From Leptolyngbya sp. FACHB-261 (GTDB taxonomy: Bacteria; Cyanobacteriota; Cyanobacteriia; FACHB-261), in NCBI RefSeq assembly GCF_014696065.1, contig NZ_JACJPL010000028.1, positions 114,979-178,978 on the forward strand: 64,000 nt of DNA. Reading direction: 5' to 3'. The notes under the pieces are model-generated. The model was not told where the DNA came from and ran no database searches. It worked only from the letters and a program-made list of their open reading frames with translations. This document shows, in pieces, positions 55,238-63,998 of the stretch (position 1 is the first letter of the stretch; each line of letters opens with the position of its first letter). Both the position numbers and the translations under genes were made by a program.

Positions 55238-55299
55238 TAATCTCTTACGGCTTTTCCCTATGCCATTCCTATATCTCTTGCCTATGTTTCTTGGGGTGC

Positions 55300-57507
55300 C
55301 TATGTTTCTTGGGGAGCTTCGTGGTTGTGGATCAACCGACTGTAAGCTCCTGGCTGCTGGCTCAGTTCTTCATGGTTGCCACGTTGCACTACTTTGCCGC
55401 GCTCGAAGACGATAATTTCATCGCAATCGCGAATTGTGCTTAAGCGGTGGGCGACAACAATGCAGGTGCAACCCCGCCGCCGCAAGTTGCGGTCAATAAT
55501 CAGTTCGGTTTCCGCATCGAGGGCACTGGTTGCTTCATCTAGAACCAGGATCGAAGGATTGCGCACCAGGGCTCGGGCGATCTCTAGGCGCTGCCGCTGC
55601 CCGCCACTGATGTTGGCTCCGGCTTCAATCAGTTCGGCGTTGTAGCCGCCGGGCATGTGCAGAATCAGGTCGTGAATGGCCGCATCTTTGCAAGCTTGGA
55701 CCAGATCTCGCTCCGGCACCGTGTGATCCCAGAGGGTCAAGTTTTCGCGGACGGTGCCGCCGAACAGAAAGATGTCCTGCTCAACCATCGCGACAGAGTT
55801 GGCTAGAACTTGGCGGGGAATTTGCGTTCTCGGTCTGCCGTCAAACAAGATCTCGCCGGACCAGGGTTCGTACAGGCCACACACTAGTTTGGCAAGGGTC
55901 GATTTACCAGAGCCGCTACCACCTACGAAAGCCACACGCTGCCCCGGCTTGACCGTCAGGCTGAACTGCTCAATCAGAGGGGCATCGAGATGGTTGTAGC
56001 CAAAGGTGATGTTACTCAGCTCGACGTAGCCCTGCAAGCGGAAGGAATTAACCGCCACTGCGGTACTGGTCTCTGGTCGGGTTGACTCTGGATCGATGGG
56101 GTTATTTAGGACATCATCCAGGCGGTTCAAATCGCCCTCGAGTTCTTGAAGTGTGCTGCCGAAGTTCACTAGATTGTTGACAGGGGTGAGAAAACTTCCC
56201 ATCAAACTTTGAAACGCAACCAGCATACCAATCGTGAGATCACCGTTGATTACACGTAGACCTCCGACCGCCAAAATTGACATGGTGGTTAGCGCATTTA
56301 ACAGCGAGGGCAACGCAGACAACACCTGATTTTGCAGGCCCAATTCTTGTTGCGCGTTGACTGCCTTAGCGTAATATCCAGCGAACTTGGAGAAGATGTC
56401 AGATTCCAGTCCCGACGCCTTGACAGTTTCCATGGTTTGGATGCTGCCGATGGCGATGCCGTAAACTTTGCCGTATTCCTGCGCTAGGCGGATGTTGGCA
56501 TCGACGCGGGTTCGAGATAACGACTGGAGGGCAATGAAGTTTACTACCGCAAACAGGACGCCGATCGAAGTTAGAACCCAGTCATACTGAAGCATGACTA
56601 TGACATAGAAGCCCATCATGATCCCATCGATCACTGTCGTTGCCAATCGCCCCGAAAGAATCTCAGCGACCTTATCGTTTAAATCAGCGCGGCTGCTAAT
56701 TTCTCCAGCAAAACGTTGAGCATAAAAGCCAACCGGTAAGCGCAAGGTATGCCAGAGAAATTGGCTAGACATGCCCACCGAAAGCTTGAGCATCAAGCGA
56801 CGCAAGTAGTGCAATCGCAGTTGCGCCAACAGCGCCCCCAGCACCGCTGTAATGATCATGCCGAGGATCAGCGGGCGCAGCCAAGTTTGGCGACCTTGGA
56901 TTAAGACTTCATCGACAAAAATCTGGGTAAAGGTTGGTACTGCCAATCGAGGAATGGTTAGCAGCAGCCCGGCCAGCACACAGTAAAAGATGGCACCGTG
57001 AGCTCCTTGCAAACGCTGGCCCAGCGACGAAAAAATGCTGGCTTTCCGCCCGCCCTTCTTGAAGTCTGGTCCTGGCTCCAAGACTAGGGCAACGCCTGTG
57101 TAAGCCTCACCAAATTCCTGAAGTGAAACGGTGCGAGGACCTGTGGCAGGGTCGTTGAGATAGACCTGATCAGAATCGAATCCTTCAACCACTAAGAAGT
57201 GATTGAAATTCCAAAACACAATGTAAGGAGGCTTCAGCTCCTGAAGGACTGCTAGCTCTTTTTTAAAACCTTTCGCCTGTAGCCCATAATTGCGAGCGGC
57301 CTTCAAGATATTGGAGGCTTTACTGCCATCTCGCGAGACACCACAGGTCCGACGCAGTTCTGGTAGTGGCACCAGCCGCCCATAGTAACCGAGCATAATG
57401 CCTAGAGCAGCGGCACCACATTCCACGGCCTCCATCTGCAAGAGTGTGGGCGTTTTAACTCGGGTACTTTTTTTGAGTTTTAGCAGTGGAATAAAGGCGA
57501 CTGCCAT
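55300..57507 (-). CDS. NHLP-type peptide exporter, C39 peptidase-ABC transporter
   Basis: The 735-residue protein joins a C39 peptidase (Cys 30 in MEAVECGAAAL, His 103 in NFNHFLVVEGF, Asp 119 in YLNDPATG) to a transmembrane domain (about 165-460) and an ATPase (Walker A GGSGSGKST, SGGQRQRL, Walker B LVLDEATSALD). C39 peptidases cleave leader peptides after a double glycine during export. All catalytic residues are present. It should process the double-glycine precursor at 63780-63998 or similar cargo. A GGAGG precedes the ATG. Neighbours are the HlyD adaptor upstream and the second ABC subunit downstream. Confidence 0.93.
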   Translation of the reverse strand: MAVAFIPLLKLKKSTRVKTPTLLQMEAVECGAAALGIMLGYYGRLVPLPELRRTCGVSRDGSKASNILKAARNYGLQAKGFKKELAVLQELKPPYIVFWNFNHFLVVEGFDSDQVYLNDPATGPRTVSLQEFGEAYTGVALVLEPGPDFKKGGRKASIFSSLGQRLQGAHGAIFYCVLAGLLLTIPRLAVPTFTQIFVDEVLIQGRQTWLRPLILGMIITAVLGALLAQLRLHYLRRLMLKLSVGMSSQFLWHTLRLPVGFYAQRFAGEISSRADLNDKVAEILSGRLATTVIDGIMMGFYVIVMLQYDWVLTSIGVLFAVVNFIALQSLSRTRVDANIRLAQEYGKVYGIAIGSIQTMETVKASGLESDIFSKFAGYYAKAVNAQQELGLQNQVLSALPSLLNALTTMSILAVGGLRVINGDLTIGMLVAFQSLMGSFLTPVNNLVNFGSTLQELEGDLNRLDDVLNNPIDPESTRPETSTAVAVNSFRLQGYVELSNITFGYNHLDAPLIEQFSLTVKPGQRVAFVGGSGSGKSTLAKLVCGLYEPWSGEILFDGRPRTQIPRQVLANSVAMVEQDIFLFGGTVRENLTLWDHTVPERDLVQACKDAAIHDLILHMPGGYNAELIEAGANISGGQRQRLEIARALVRNPSILVLDEATSALDAETELIIDRNLRRRGCTCIVVAHRLSTIRDCDEIIVFERGKVVQRGNHEELSQQPGAYSRLIHNHEAPQET

Positions 57508-57593
57508 GATAGTGCTTAACCTCCGAATCGGAGTTTATGATTAGCGGTTTGTGAAGAGCCTGCCATGATTCTGATGACTAGTAGCGAGCAGCG

Positions 57594-59036
57594 CTAGTAG
57601 ATACCCGTGGTCGAGCGCAGGAGAGGAATGATGTAAGCAATGGGAGCTTGTTCATCCACTTTGACCCGGACCAAAGTTGTGGTTCCAGAGGTTACTTGGA
57701 GTGGAGGGCCATCGGACGAAGACCAACGATAACCACTTTCAGTTGAAGGATCTTCTTGAAGTTCAGTGAGCACTTCGACTTGAGCGCCAAGACCCTCTGG
57801 CATTAAGCTTTTGACGATCGCTTCGCTACCGACCAGAGCAACAGCGCCCTGAGCTGTAACGGGGAATGACGAAACGTTTTTTACTCGGCCTAAAATACCA
57901 CCGAAGCGCTCACGTTTCACCGTGTTCGGGGTGATTTGCATCGACATTCCCGGCTTAATCTGCTTGCCATCTCTGACTGCGAAATAAGCGACATTGGTCA
58001 GCTTGCCGTTGGGATCTTCTGCATCAATCGAGCCTAGTCGAAGACCTGGGGTTAGAACTTGGCCCGGCACAGCCGCAATTTCTAGAACGCGGCCATTGTA
58101 TTCACTGACAATCGAGCTCTTGCCTTTGAGTTGCCCTTCCAAACGGGCAATATTGCGCTGAACCTCTTCAATTTGATTTTTGCGATTGGTCGAATTCTCA
58201 AGATTTTGTTGAGCCAGTTGCGCGGCTTTACTGTCCAACTCGCGTAACTGGGCCTGAAGATTGGTAATCGTGCTTAGGTTCTGTAGATACTGCCGTTGCG
58301 CATCTGCTTCTTTGACATCCAATTGCTTGAGCTGTGATTCAGCATCAGAGATGTTAGCGAGGCTACCCAAATATTCCTGCTGAGCCTGAAGTACAACGTC
58401 CGCTGGCACTGCTCCCTGTTCAAACAGCCCCTGACGGTTGTCCCAGCGCTTCTTCAGCGTTGGCGATAGCTCTTGGAACGTTTGTAAACGTTGCTGTAGG
58501 CTCTGACGATTTTGCTGAACGGCGAGCAGACCTTTCTCCCTCAGAATCGGGGTTACAGACTGGGTAGCTTGCAAGCTTTGCTGAAGGGTCTGGCGCTGCT
58601 GCTCAATTGTTTTTTGGTCTAGATCAACTCGCTGGCCTTGAAGCGAATTGGCATCGCGGTCCTGCCCTTGCAACTGAGCCAATTTGGCCCGTTCCAGTTC
58701 TAGTTGCTGGCGCAATTCGGTTTGATCAATCGTTGCTAGTACTTGTCCCTTGCGAACCGGGTCCCCACTTCGAACTTTGAGTTCTACTAACTGACCCTCA
58801 ATTCCAGACTGGAAATGTACAACTTTACTCGGTCGGATCAGAACTCCCTGACCCTCAACCGTGATTGGAATCCGTCCTACAACGCTCCAAGTTACCGCTG
58901 CGATCACCAGAACACCTGAAGTGGCTAAAGGCAACCAGGCTTTGGGGCCAATAACCTGCATGAGCTGATCAAGCCGCTCAGGTGAGGACAGGCGCTCTAG
59001 AGATTCTTGACGGAATAAATTAGGTCCTTGAGTCAT
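57594..59036 (-). CDS. HlyD-type adaptor of the peptide exporter
   Basis: The 480-residue protein has a short cytoplasmic N-terminus, one membrane helix (about residues 36-57), a lipoyl-like half (VEGQGVLIRPSKVV), a long coiled-coil hairpin (about 110-310, Gln/Leu-rich) and a barrel end with YFAVRDGKQIKPGMSMQI and IIPLLRSTTGIY. It fits the NHLP-system secretion protein (HlyD family) that bridges the ABC transporters to the outer membrane. No outer-membrane TolC-like gene is visible here. It lies 86 bases before the C39 transporter and 78 after the CNBD gene. Confidence 0.9.
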   Translation of the reverse strand: MTQGPNLFRQESLERLSSPERLDQLMQVIGPKAWLPLATSGVLVIAAVTWSVVGRIPITVEGQGVLIRPSKVVHFQSGIEGQLVELKVRSGDPVRKGQVLATIDQTELRQQLELERAKLAQLQGQDRDANSLQGQRVDLDQKTIEQQRQTLQQSLQATQSVTPILREKGLLAVQQNRQSLQQRLQTFQELSPTLKKRWDNRQGLFEQGAVPADVVLQAQQEYLGSLANISDAESQLKQLDVKEADAQRQYLQNLSTITNLQAQLRELDSKAAQLAQQNLENSTNRKNQIEEVQRNIARLEGQLKGKSSIVSEYNGRVLEIAAVPGQVLTPGLRLGSIDAEDPNGKLTNVAYFAVRDGKQIKPGMSMQITPNTVKRERFGGILGRVKNVSSFPVTAQGAVALVGSEAIVKSLMPEGLGAQVEVLTELQEDPSTESGYRWSSSDGPPLQVTSGTTTLVRVKVDEQAPIAYIIPLLRSTTGIY

Positions 59037-59114
59037 GTTGACACCGCCATTATCAATTCCAAAATAGAGTGAACCATGATGATATTTTTGAGCCAGAAAA
59101 TAGGATCGGAGAGC

Positions 59115-60224
59115 TTAAGCGCCTTTGACATTCAGACGTCGCAGCAACCAGTCAAATCGATTGCCAGCCAAGGCAAAATTGTCTAGCGTATGCAAATCGA
59201 GTTCGCCTTCATATTCCACGTCTTCGTTCAAGCTTTGGCCACTGTCATATACCCGTCTGGCGTAGCCTAAACGGCTGACCATTCCTCGCAAACGATCTGA
59301 GATCAAGATGGCGATAACTCGATAGAAATGGGAGGCAAAGACCACGTCTTCCTGTAGCTTGATCGCCAGTTGTTGCTGGGGAATCATTAAGACAATTGAG
59401 TCTCTTAAGGCTTTGACCGTGGTCGCGGGCAAATGAGCGTCTACAAAATGCATTTCTCCAGCAATGTCGCCCCGCAATAATCTGGCGATTTCTCGGCCCG
59501 GCGCTTCACCCTCCTCTATAGAGGCGAAGACAAGCGCCAAGGGATTGTCCTGCTCTTCCTCAGAAATGGAAACAGCCATCGCGCCATCAAGCAGGATATA
59601 TAGCCCATTGACAGGTCTTCCCTTGCTAATTACTGCTGTGCCCGCTGGAATCTTTTCGCGACGCCCAGTTGAAATCAACCAGTCGATGTCGCTGTCACTC
59701 AGTTCCCCAAACACAAACAAAATTTCTCGGAGCGGGGAGCCTTGGGAGAACCGATTGTTGCCTAACTCACGGATGATTGAGCGCAGCCGATCGGAAAGGA
59801 CCCCAGCCACAGCTCGATAGAAATGGGCCGCAAAACTCACATCCTGTTTCAGTTTTGCCACTAAAGGCTGTCGAGGGATCGCCAGCACCAGTGACTTTTG
59901 TAGGGCCTTTAGGGTGAAAGCCGGTGGGCGGCCATCCAGAAGACATTCCTCGCCGACAATCTCACCGGTTGCGAGCCGAATGATCTCTCTACCAGTTGCT
60001 TCACTCCCTTCTAAAGCTGAAAAAGCAAGGGCTAGCGGATCATCCGCAGTGGCGGTGTGGGCAATCGTTGCAGTTACAGACCCTTCAAGGATGATGTAGA
60101 ACTCATCGACGGGTTTCTCCGGTTGGACCAAGATCGTCCCGGCAACAATCTCCTCATGACGACCGATCGTGATGAGCCAGTCAATATCACTATTTTCTAA
60201 TTCTCTCAGTAAAACTTCCGTCAT
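59115..60224 (-). CDS. Protein with two cyclic-nucleotide-binding-like domains
   Basis: The 369-residue protein contains two cNMP-binding-type domains in tandem (about residues 10-150 and 175-320). Each starts with SDIDWLI, then YI-(I/L)-LEG/LDGA-x-(V/A) strands and a final HFYR-(A/V) helix. No DNA-binding helix-turn-helix is present, so these are not Crp-type regulators. The phosphate-binding cassette is not the canonical GE-x-A-LL-x2-x-PR-x-A form, so cyclic nucleotide binding is uncertain. The ATG at 60224 is chosen by alignment with the 60326-60799 paralogue and an AAGG nine or more bases upstream. Probable role: regulatory or structural partner of the export apparatus, inferred from position. 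Confidence 0.8.
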   Translation of the reverse strand: MTEVLLRELENSDIDWLITIGRHEEIVAGTILVQPEKPVDEFYIILEGSVTATIAHTATADDPLALAFSALEGSEATGREIIRLATGEIVGEECLLDGRPPAFTLKALQKSLVLAIPRQPLVAKLKQDVSFAAHFYRAVAGVLSDRLRSIIRELGNNRFSQGSPLREILFVFGELSDSDIDWLISTGRREKIPAGTAVISKGRPVNGLYILLDGAMAVSISEEEQDNPLALVFASIEEGEAPGREIARLLRGDIAGEMHFVDAHLPATTVKALRDSIVLMIPQQQLAIKLQEDVVFASHFYRVIAILISDRLRGMVSRLGYARRVYDSGQSLNEDVEYEGELDLHTLDNFALAGNRFDWLLRRLNVKGA

Positions 60225-60325
60225 AGCTTGCATCACCTTACGTTGTGTCAAGAGGTTGTTCCCGTAAAACTTCTCCCAGTAACCAGTCCCAATCAATCAG
60301 CCCTAATCAACTAGCCCTGTCCGGC

Positions 60326-60799
60326 TCATAATGACTGGATTGTTTGATTAACGGTGCCCTGTAGCCGGTTCGAAAGTAGGATTGCCATCGCTCGATAGAA
60401 GTGAACGGCAAATTTCATATCCCGTTGCAATTTGATGGCCAACTGCTGTCGGGGAATGGCTAGAACGAGTGATTTCCGTAACGCTTTAACGCTAGCAGAG
60501 GCAGGAGCAGTTTCTAGCAAAGATCGCTCTCCTATAATCTCACCATTTGATAATCTGGCAACCTCCCATTCTGTAGTCTCGTTGTCTTCTAGGGCAGAAA
60601 GAGCCAAAGCTAGCGGATCATTCCTTTCAGCCTGAGAGACAGTAACTGTCAAAATTCCATCTAAGACAATGTACAGTTGATCAATAAATTTCCCTTGCTG
60701 AATCAGGATTGTACCGGCAGCTACAACTTCTTGCTGCCCCATCTCAATCAGCCAATCAATATCACTGCGATTCAAGCCTCTTAGTAGAACCCGTGCCAT
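60326..60799 (-). CDS. Single cyclic-nucleotide-binding-like domain protein
   Basis: This 157-residue protein is one copy of the domain found twice in the next gene. It opens MARVLLRGLNRSDIDWLIEMG, with LYIVLDGILTVTVS, EIIGERSLL and KFAVHFYRAMAILL. Sharing of the SDIDWLI opening and HFYR ending shows that all three domains arose by duplication. There is no helix-turn-helix or catalytic domain. It lies between the MinD-like ATPase gene and the two-domain gene in the export operon. Function unknown. Confidence 0.82.
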   Translation of the reverse strand: MARVLLRGLNRSDIDWLIEMGQQEVVAAGTILIQQGKFIDQLYIVLDGILTVTVSQAERNDPLALALSALEDNETTEWEVARLSNGEIIGERSLLETAPASASVKALRKSLVLAIPRQQLAIKLQRDMKFAVHFYRAMAILLSNRLQGTVNQTIQSL

Positions 60800-60854
60800 A
60801 ATCCCATCACCCTAGAGCATATTTATTGTCTGCGTTGTGTCAGCACTAAATTGG

Positions 60855-61667
60855 TTAGCGGCCCGGCCACTTGAACTTGGAGAATACAGAAGCCTCTTGA
60901 AGTTTTCTGTCTTCTTCGCGCAGTTGATTGGCAACCTTACCTATTTCTTGAGTCAGCAAGTGATTGGGATAACGTAGACAGAAAAGATCACTGCTTGCCA
61001 AATGCATCATTTCGTCGCAGTTGGGCAAAATTCCAGCAACCGGGATATTGTAGGCTGTCTCTACCTGCCGCCGAACAGACGCAAAATCAAGGCTTTGCAA
61101 CGCTCGATTAACCACGAGCAACACCTTCGGCACCTTCAATTTGCGAGCTAACTCAACGGTCACGGCAGTTCCCTGGAAGTCTTGGCGATCGGGACGCAGA
61201 ATGATCACCAGGGCATTAGAGACGGTGATTGAAAGTAAGGTTTCCTCGTTAATGCCAGGGTGAGTGTCGATGAACAGGTAGTCCAGTTTGAGAGCTCGGA
61301 TTAAGTTACGAAAGCCATCATTGAGCAACCGTACGTTGTAACCTTCCCGTAAAACGCGAGCAATCTCACCGACTTTAATGCTGGAAGGAATTAGAAAAAC
61401 GCTGCCTTTGGCATTCTTGACTTGAGTCGGAGTCACATCATAAGCGCTGTCTTGGATGGCACAACGGCCCCACAGATAATCGTTTAAGGTGAGATTGACT
61501 CTCTTTTCATCTAATCCAAACAGGACATGGATCCCTGGTGATTGGATATCTGTATCAATGATCCCTACGCGGTAACCAAAACTGGCAATGGTCGTTGCTA
61601 GGTTAGCCGTCGTGTTCGATTTACCAGTTCCGCCCCGAAATGAGTGAATAGATACAATCTTAGACAT
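60855..61667 (-). CDS. MinD/ParA-like ATPase
   Basis: The 270-residue protein has a deviant Walker A, SFRGGTGKSNTTANLA, in which the usual signature Lys (KGG) is Arg. DTDIQSPGIHVLFGL and the switch region FIDTHPGINEETL follow, with PDRQDFQGTAVTVELARKL and VLLVVNRALQSLD. No signal peptide or membrane helix. It is the first gene of the export operon and may position the apparatus or regulate it. The ATG at 61667 has GAGAGG six bases upstream and is preferred over a start at 61712. Confidence 0.85.
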   Translation of the reverse strand: MSKIVSIHSFRGGTGKSNTTANLATTIASFGYRVGIIDTDIQSPGIHVLFGLDEKRVNLTLNDYLWGRCAIQDSAYDVTPTQVKNAKGSVFLIPSSIKVGEIARVLREGYNVRLLNDGFRNLIRALKLDYLFIDTHPGINEETLLSITVSNALVIILRPDRQDFQGTAVTVELARKLKVPKVLLVVNRALQSLDFASVRRQVETAYNIPVAGILPNCDEMMHLASSDLFCLRYPNHLLTQEIGKVANQLREEDRKLQEASVFSKFKWPGR

Positions 61668-62347
61668 AGCGTACCTCTCGTGGTAAAAAAGGGAGTCGCG
61701 GGTCAGGAGCAAAGGCCCAGAGGCAGTGTTCTTAAAAAAAGAGAAAGAAAAGAATAAACGCTATCTTAAGAAATGGGGCTTTAGCCCTTCCGGTAGCCCC
61801 CCTAACAAAACGCTCAGGGTGACTCTGCTAAGCAATTCTTAAGATCGGGCTTATGCCAGGCTTAAAAGATGAGGTACTACTTCAATCAGCAACTAGTGAG
61901 TTGTCAGTCTAAGAAGTATCACACCTTGGGCCGCTTTCCTATGTCTGCTTCTTAACTTTTCGTGTCTTTGGCTGTGGTTCTATCAGACAACAACGGACTC
62001 AATCCTTTGAACCTTAGGCTCAGTAGAACCTTGCAGTCGTGGAAAACACCAAAATCAGCAACATTAATGGATGGCATATTTTTAGTTTTCTTTTGGTGTT
62101 GTTATTCTCCTGTGTCACTAGATTGAGCCTGGGAAGGAGTGCTTCTCGGCCCCTTGAGCCTTTCACCTCCTTCGTAAGCTTCAGAGGTCTGCCTTTGCTT
62201 TTTTATGCAGTTGGTCCTTTCAAACCCTGGCCTTGGCCCTTCTGAGTCAACTTCGCCGGTAAGGATGACCTTGCCTGTCTGTGTCTGCTGGTGTTTGGGT
62301 CCCTTCAAGTCAGCCTGCAAGCGAGACACTGCGTTCCTGACTCTCCC

Positions 62348-62402
62348 CTTACAGGGCACTTACAGGGGGAACTTACAGGGACGTCTGTAAGGACGGTAGA
62401 AT
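62348..62402 (+). promoter_or_regulatory. CTTACAGGG triple direct repeat with inverted copy and -10-like element
   Basis: CTTACAGGG occurs at 62348-62356, 62359-62367 and 62372-62380 (11- and 13-bp period), followed by CTGTAAG (62385-62391) in the opposite sense and then TAGAAT (62397-62402), a plausible -10. The layout resembles a cyanobacterial Pho box, whose half site is CTTAACCT with an 11-bp period, but the bases differ. It lies about 230 bases before the PhnD-like gene. Confidence 0.5.
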
Positions 62403-62441
62403 CCCGACATACCAATTCATGTGAGTCTAGGCGCTAGTTAT

Positions 62442-62453
62442 GTGATCGATCAC
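62442..62453. promoter_or_regulatory. GTGATCGATCAC palindrome
   Basis: A perfect 12-bp palindrome reads TGTGA-N4-TCACC in context. It resembles a Crp-type site (TGTGA-N6-TCACA) but the spacing is two bases short. Confidence 0.35.
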
Positions 62454-62635
62454 CCATTGCCCCACCCTGAGCCTACGGCGCAAGCAACTTCAGGAGATCC
62501 TGACCTGAGGCATGGGTCTAGCGGTACAGCCCCCGTCCCCTTTCAGTGGAATTTGTCCTAGATTCCAACGTCAGTACCGGTGGTGTCTTTACGTCTTTGT
62601 TTGCAATGATCTAAATGTTATGAGAGTCGTTGAAA

Positions 62636-63547
62636 ATGTCGATGCGATACCTGAGCCAACACATTCTCAATCGATCTGATGATCTTTCACTGACTTCTTT
62701 AAGATCCTCACGTCGCTTGTTCCTTCTGCAACTGTTCCTTCTGTCGGCTTGCGGCACCAAGGCTACATCAGGGCGACGTGAACGGATCGTGGTTGGAGTG
62801 GTTAGCTACGATCAGGGGCAGCAGATTATTACGCGCTACACCAAATTCAACGACTACCTGGGCCGAGAAACTCAATCGCTAATTGAGTTTGAGCCCGCCT
62901 TCAATGAGAACAAAGCGCTAGAGCGAATTCAGAGCGGCTCTTGGTCGCTGGTTTTTGCACCTCCGGGTTTAGCGGCAACTGCCATTGTTCAACACCAGTA
63001 TTTACCTCTTTTCCCACTCATCGGCGTTAGTAATCTTCGCTCGGTTTTGGTTGTCCGCCAGGACAGCCCTATCCAGAACTTGAAGGAGTTGGCGGGTAAG
63101 ACCGTGGCTCTGGGGCAGCCGGGCTCAGCGACAGGCTACTACTGGCCCATTTACAACCTTTATGGTTTAACCCTCGGGGAGATCCTGTTCGCCCCTACCC
63201 CCAAAGCAGTTTTGGAGTTGCTCGACCAGGGCAAGGCAGTGGCTGGCGCGCTCTCGTTAGAAGAGTTCAATGCCTATCGCTCACAGTTCAGTCAGAATAA
63301 GTTCCGAGTTCTTCACACAGATCCCCACAGAGTTCCAGCTGGTGCTGTTCTAATCGGGCCTACTGTGGAGCGCAACCGCCAAGAACAGATCCGTAAAGTG
63401 ATGAGTGAAGTTCCCTCGGTTTTGTCTCAAGAGGCGGGATACGTTCCCAATGGCGATGTCCCAGACTATCAATACATGATTTCTGTGGTTCAGCAAGTGG
63501 CTCCGATAACAGCTAACGTCCGCAAGAAGCCCGCTAATCTGTTTTGA
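62636..63547 (+). CDS. PhnD-like phosphate/phosphonate-binding lipoprotein
   Basis: The 303-residue protein has a signal peptide with lipobox (FLLSACG) and a periplasmic-binding fold of the PhnD type: VVGVVSYDQGQQIITRYTKFNDYLG, LVFAPPGLAATAIV, VRQDSPIQNLKELAGKTVAL, GQPGSATGYYWPIYNL. The ligand could be phosphate, phosphonate or another anion. No ABC permease or ATPase accompanies it, so it may sense rather than transport. It is followed by the precursor peptide gene and faces the export operon. The ATG at 62636 is preferred to a TTG at 62630. Confidence 0.8.
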   Translation: MSMRYLSQHILNRSDDLSLTSLRSSRRLFLLQLFLLSACGTKATSGRRERIVVGVVSYDQGQQIITRYTKFNDYLGRETQSLIEFEPAFNENKALERIQSGSWSLVFAPPGLAATAIVQHQYLPLFPLIGVSNLRSVLVVRQDSPIQNLKELAGKTVALGQPGSATGYYWPIYNLYGLTLGEILFAPTPKAVLELLDQGKAVAGALSLEEFNAYRSQFSQNKFRVLHTDPHRVPAGAVLIGPTVERNRQEQIRKVMSEVPSVLSQEAGYVPNGDVPDYQYMISVVQQVAPITANVRKKPANLF

Positions 63548-63779
63548 CGGTCTCTCTATTGTTTAGTTATCTCTGGCTGGGATAAGTTCTCTCAGCCAGT
63601 AAATCTATGAGCTTCTAGGTTTTTAAGCGGTTTGCAGAAGAAACTTTGTGCTCGGTGAGGCATCGAGTGCATAAACAGCAAAAGCTTGCCCTCTGTAGAA
63701 AGTGAAGCGGTTAAAACACTCTGCTTCAAATAACCTCAGACAACTGCACTCTCTACCACTTCCAACTAGGAGCAATCCA

Positions 63780-63998
63780 ATGAACACTGAATTAAGCCAA
63801 GCCCAAAGCGTTGAACTGTCTGATGCTGAACTCGAAGGCGTTGCTGGTGGCGTCGCTCTCGGTAATGCAACTGGTGATGCTTTCGCCTTCGGTCAATTTG
63901 TAGCGGCCACTGACGTTAACAACGAAACCTTCGCTATCTCAGCTGGTGGCGTCAATGCTGCTGGTTCTAAAGGTAACTCTACCTCCATCGCTGCTTAA
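63780..63998 (+). CDS. Double-glycine leader peptide (bacteriocin-like precursor)
   Basis: This 72-residue peptide has an acidic helical leader (MNTELSQAQSVELSDAELEG) and a double-glycine site VAGG at residues 21-24. The 48-residue product that follows is Gly/Ala/Asn/Ser/Thr-rich with no Cys. AGGAG stands 8 bases before the ATG at 63780; a longer frame from 63702 is not preferred. C39 peptidases in NHLP exporters cut after double glycine, and such an exporter lies on the opposite strand nearby. The peptide is therefore the likely cargo. No modifying enzyme is visible in the window, so it may act unmodified. More copies may lie beyond the right edge. Confidence 0.82.
   Translation: MNTELSQAQSVELSDAELEGVAGGVALGNATGDAFAFGQFVAATDVNNETFAISAGGVNAAGSKGNSTSIAA

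Larger units (their letters stand above)
61668..62635. other. Divergent intergenic region of the export locus, 1 kb
   Basis: The promoters of the export operon and of the PhnD-like gene must lie here. Operator-like repeats (62348-62391) and a palindrome (62442-62453) are listed separately. Short open frames on both strands lack coding character; nothing else is supported. Confidence 0.6.

Noticed and set aside
59115..60799. Crp-family transcription factors
   Set aside because: The domains match the cNMP-binding fold, but no helix-turn-helix follows in either gene.
62039..62245. Hydrophobic 68-residue plus-strand open frame
   Set aside because: It starts with GTG, has no ribosome site, and its composition looks like chance. 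It lies in the export locus intergenic region.
62102..62359. 85-residue minus-strand open frame
   Set aside because: No ribosome site or family; composition is not coding-like.
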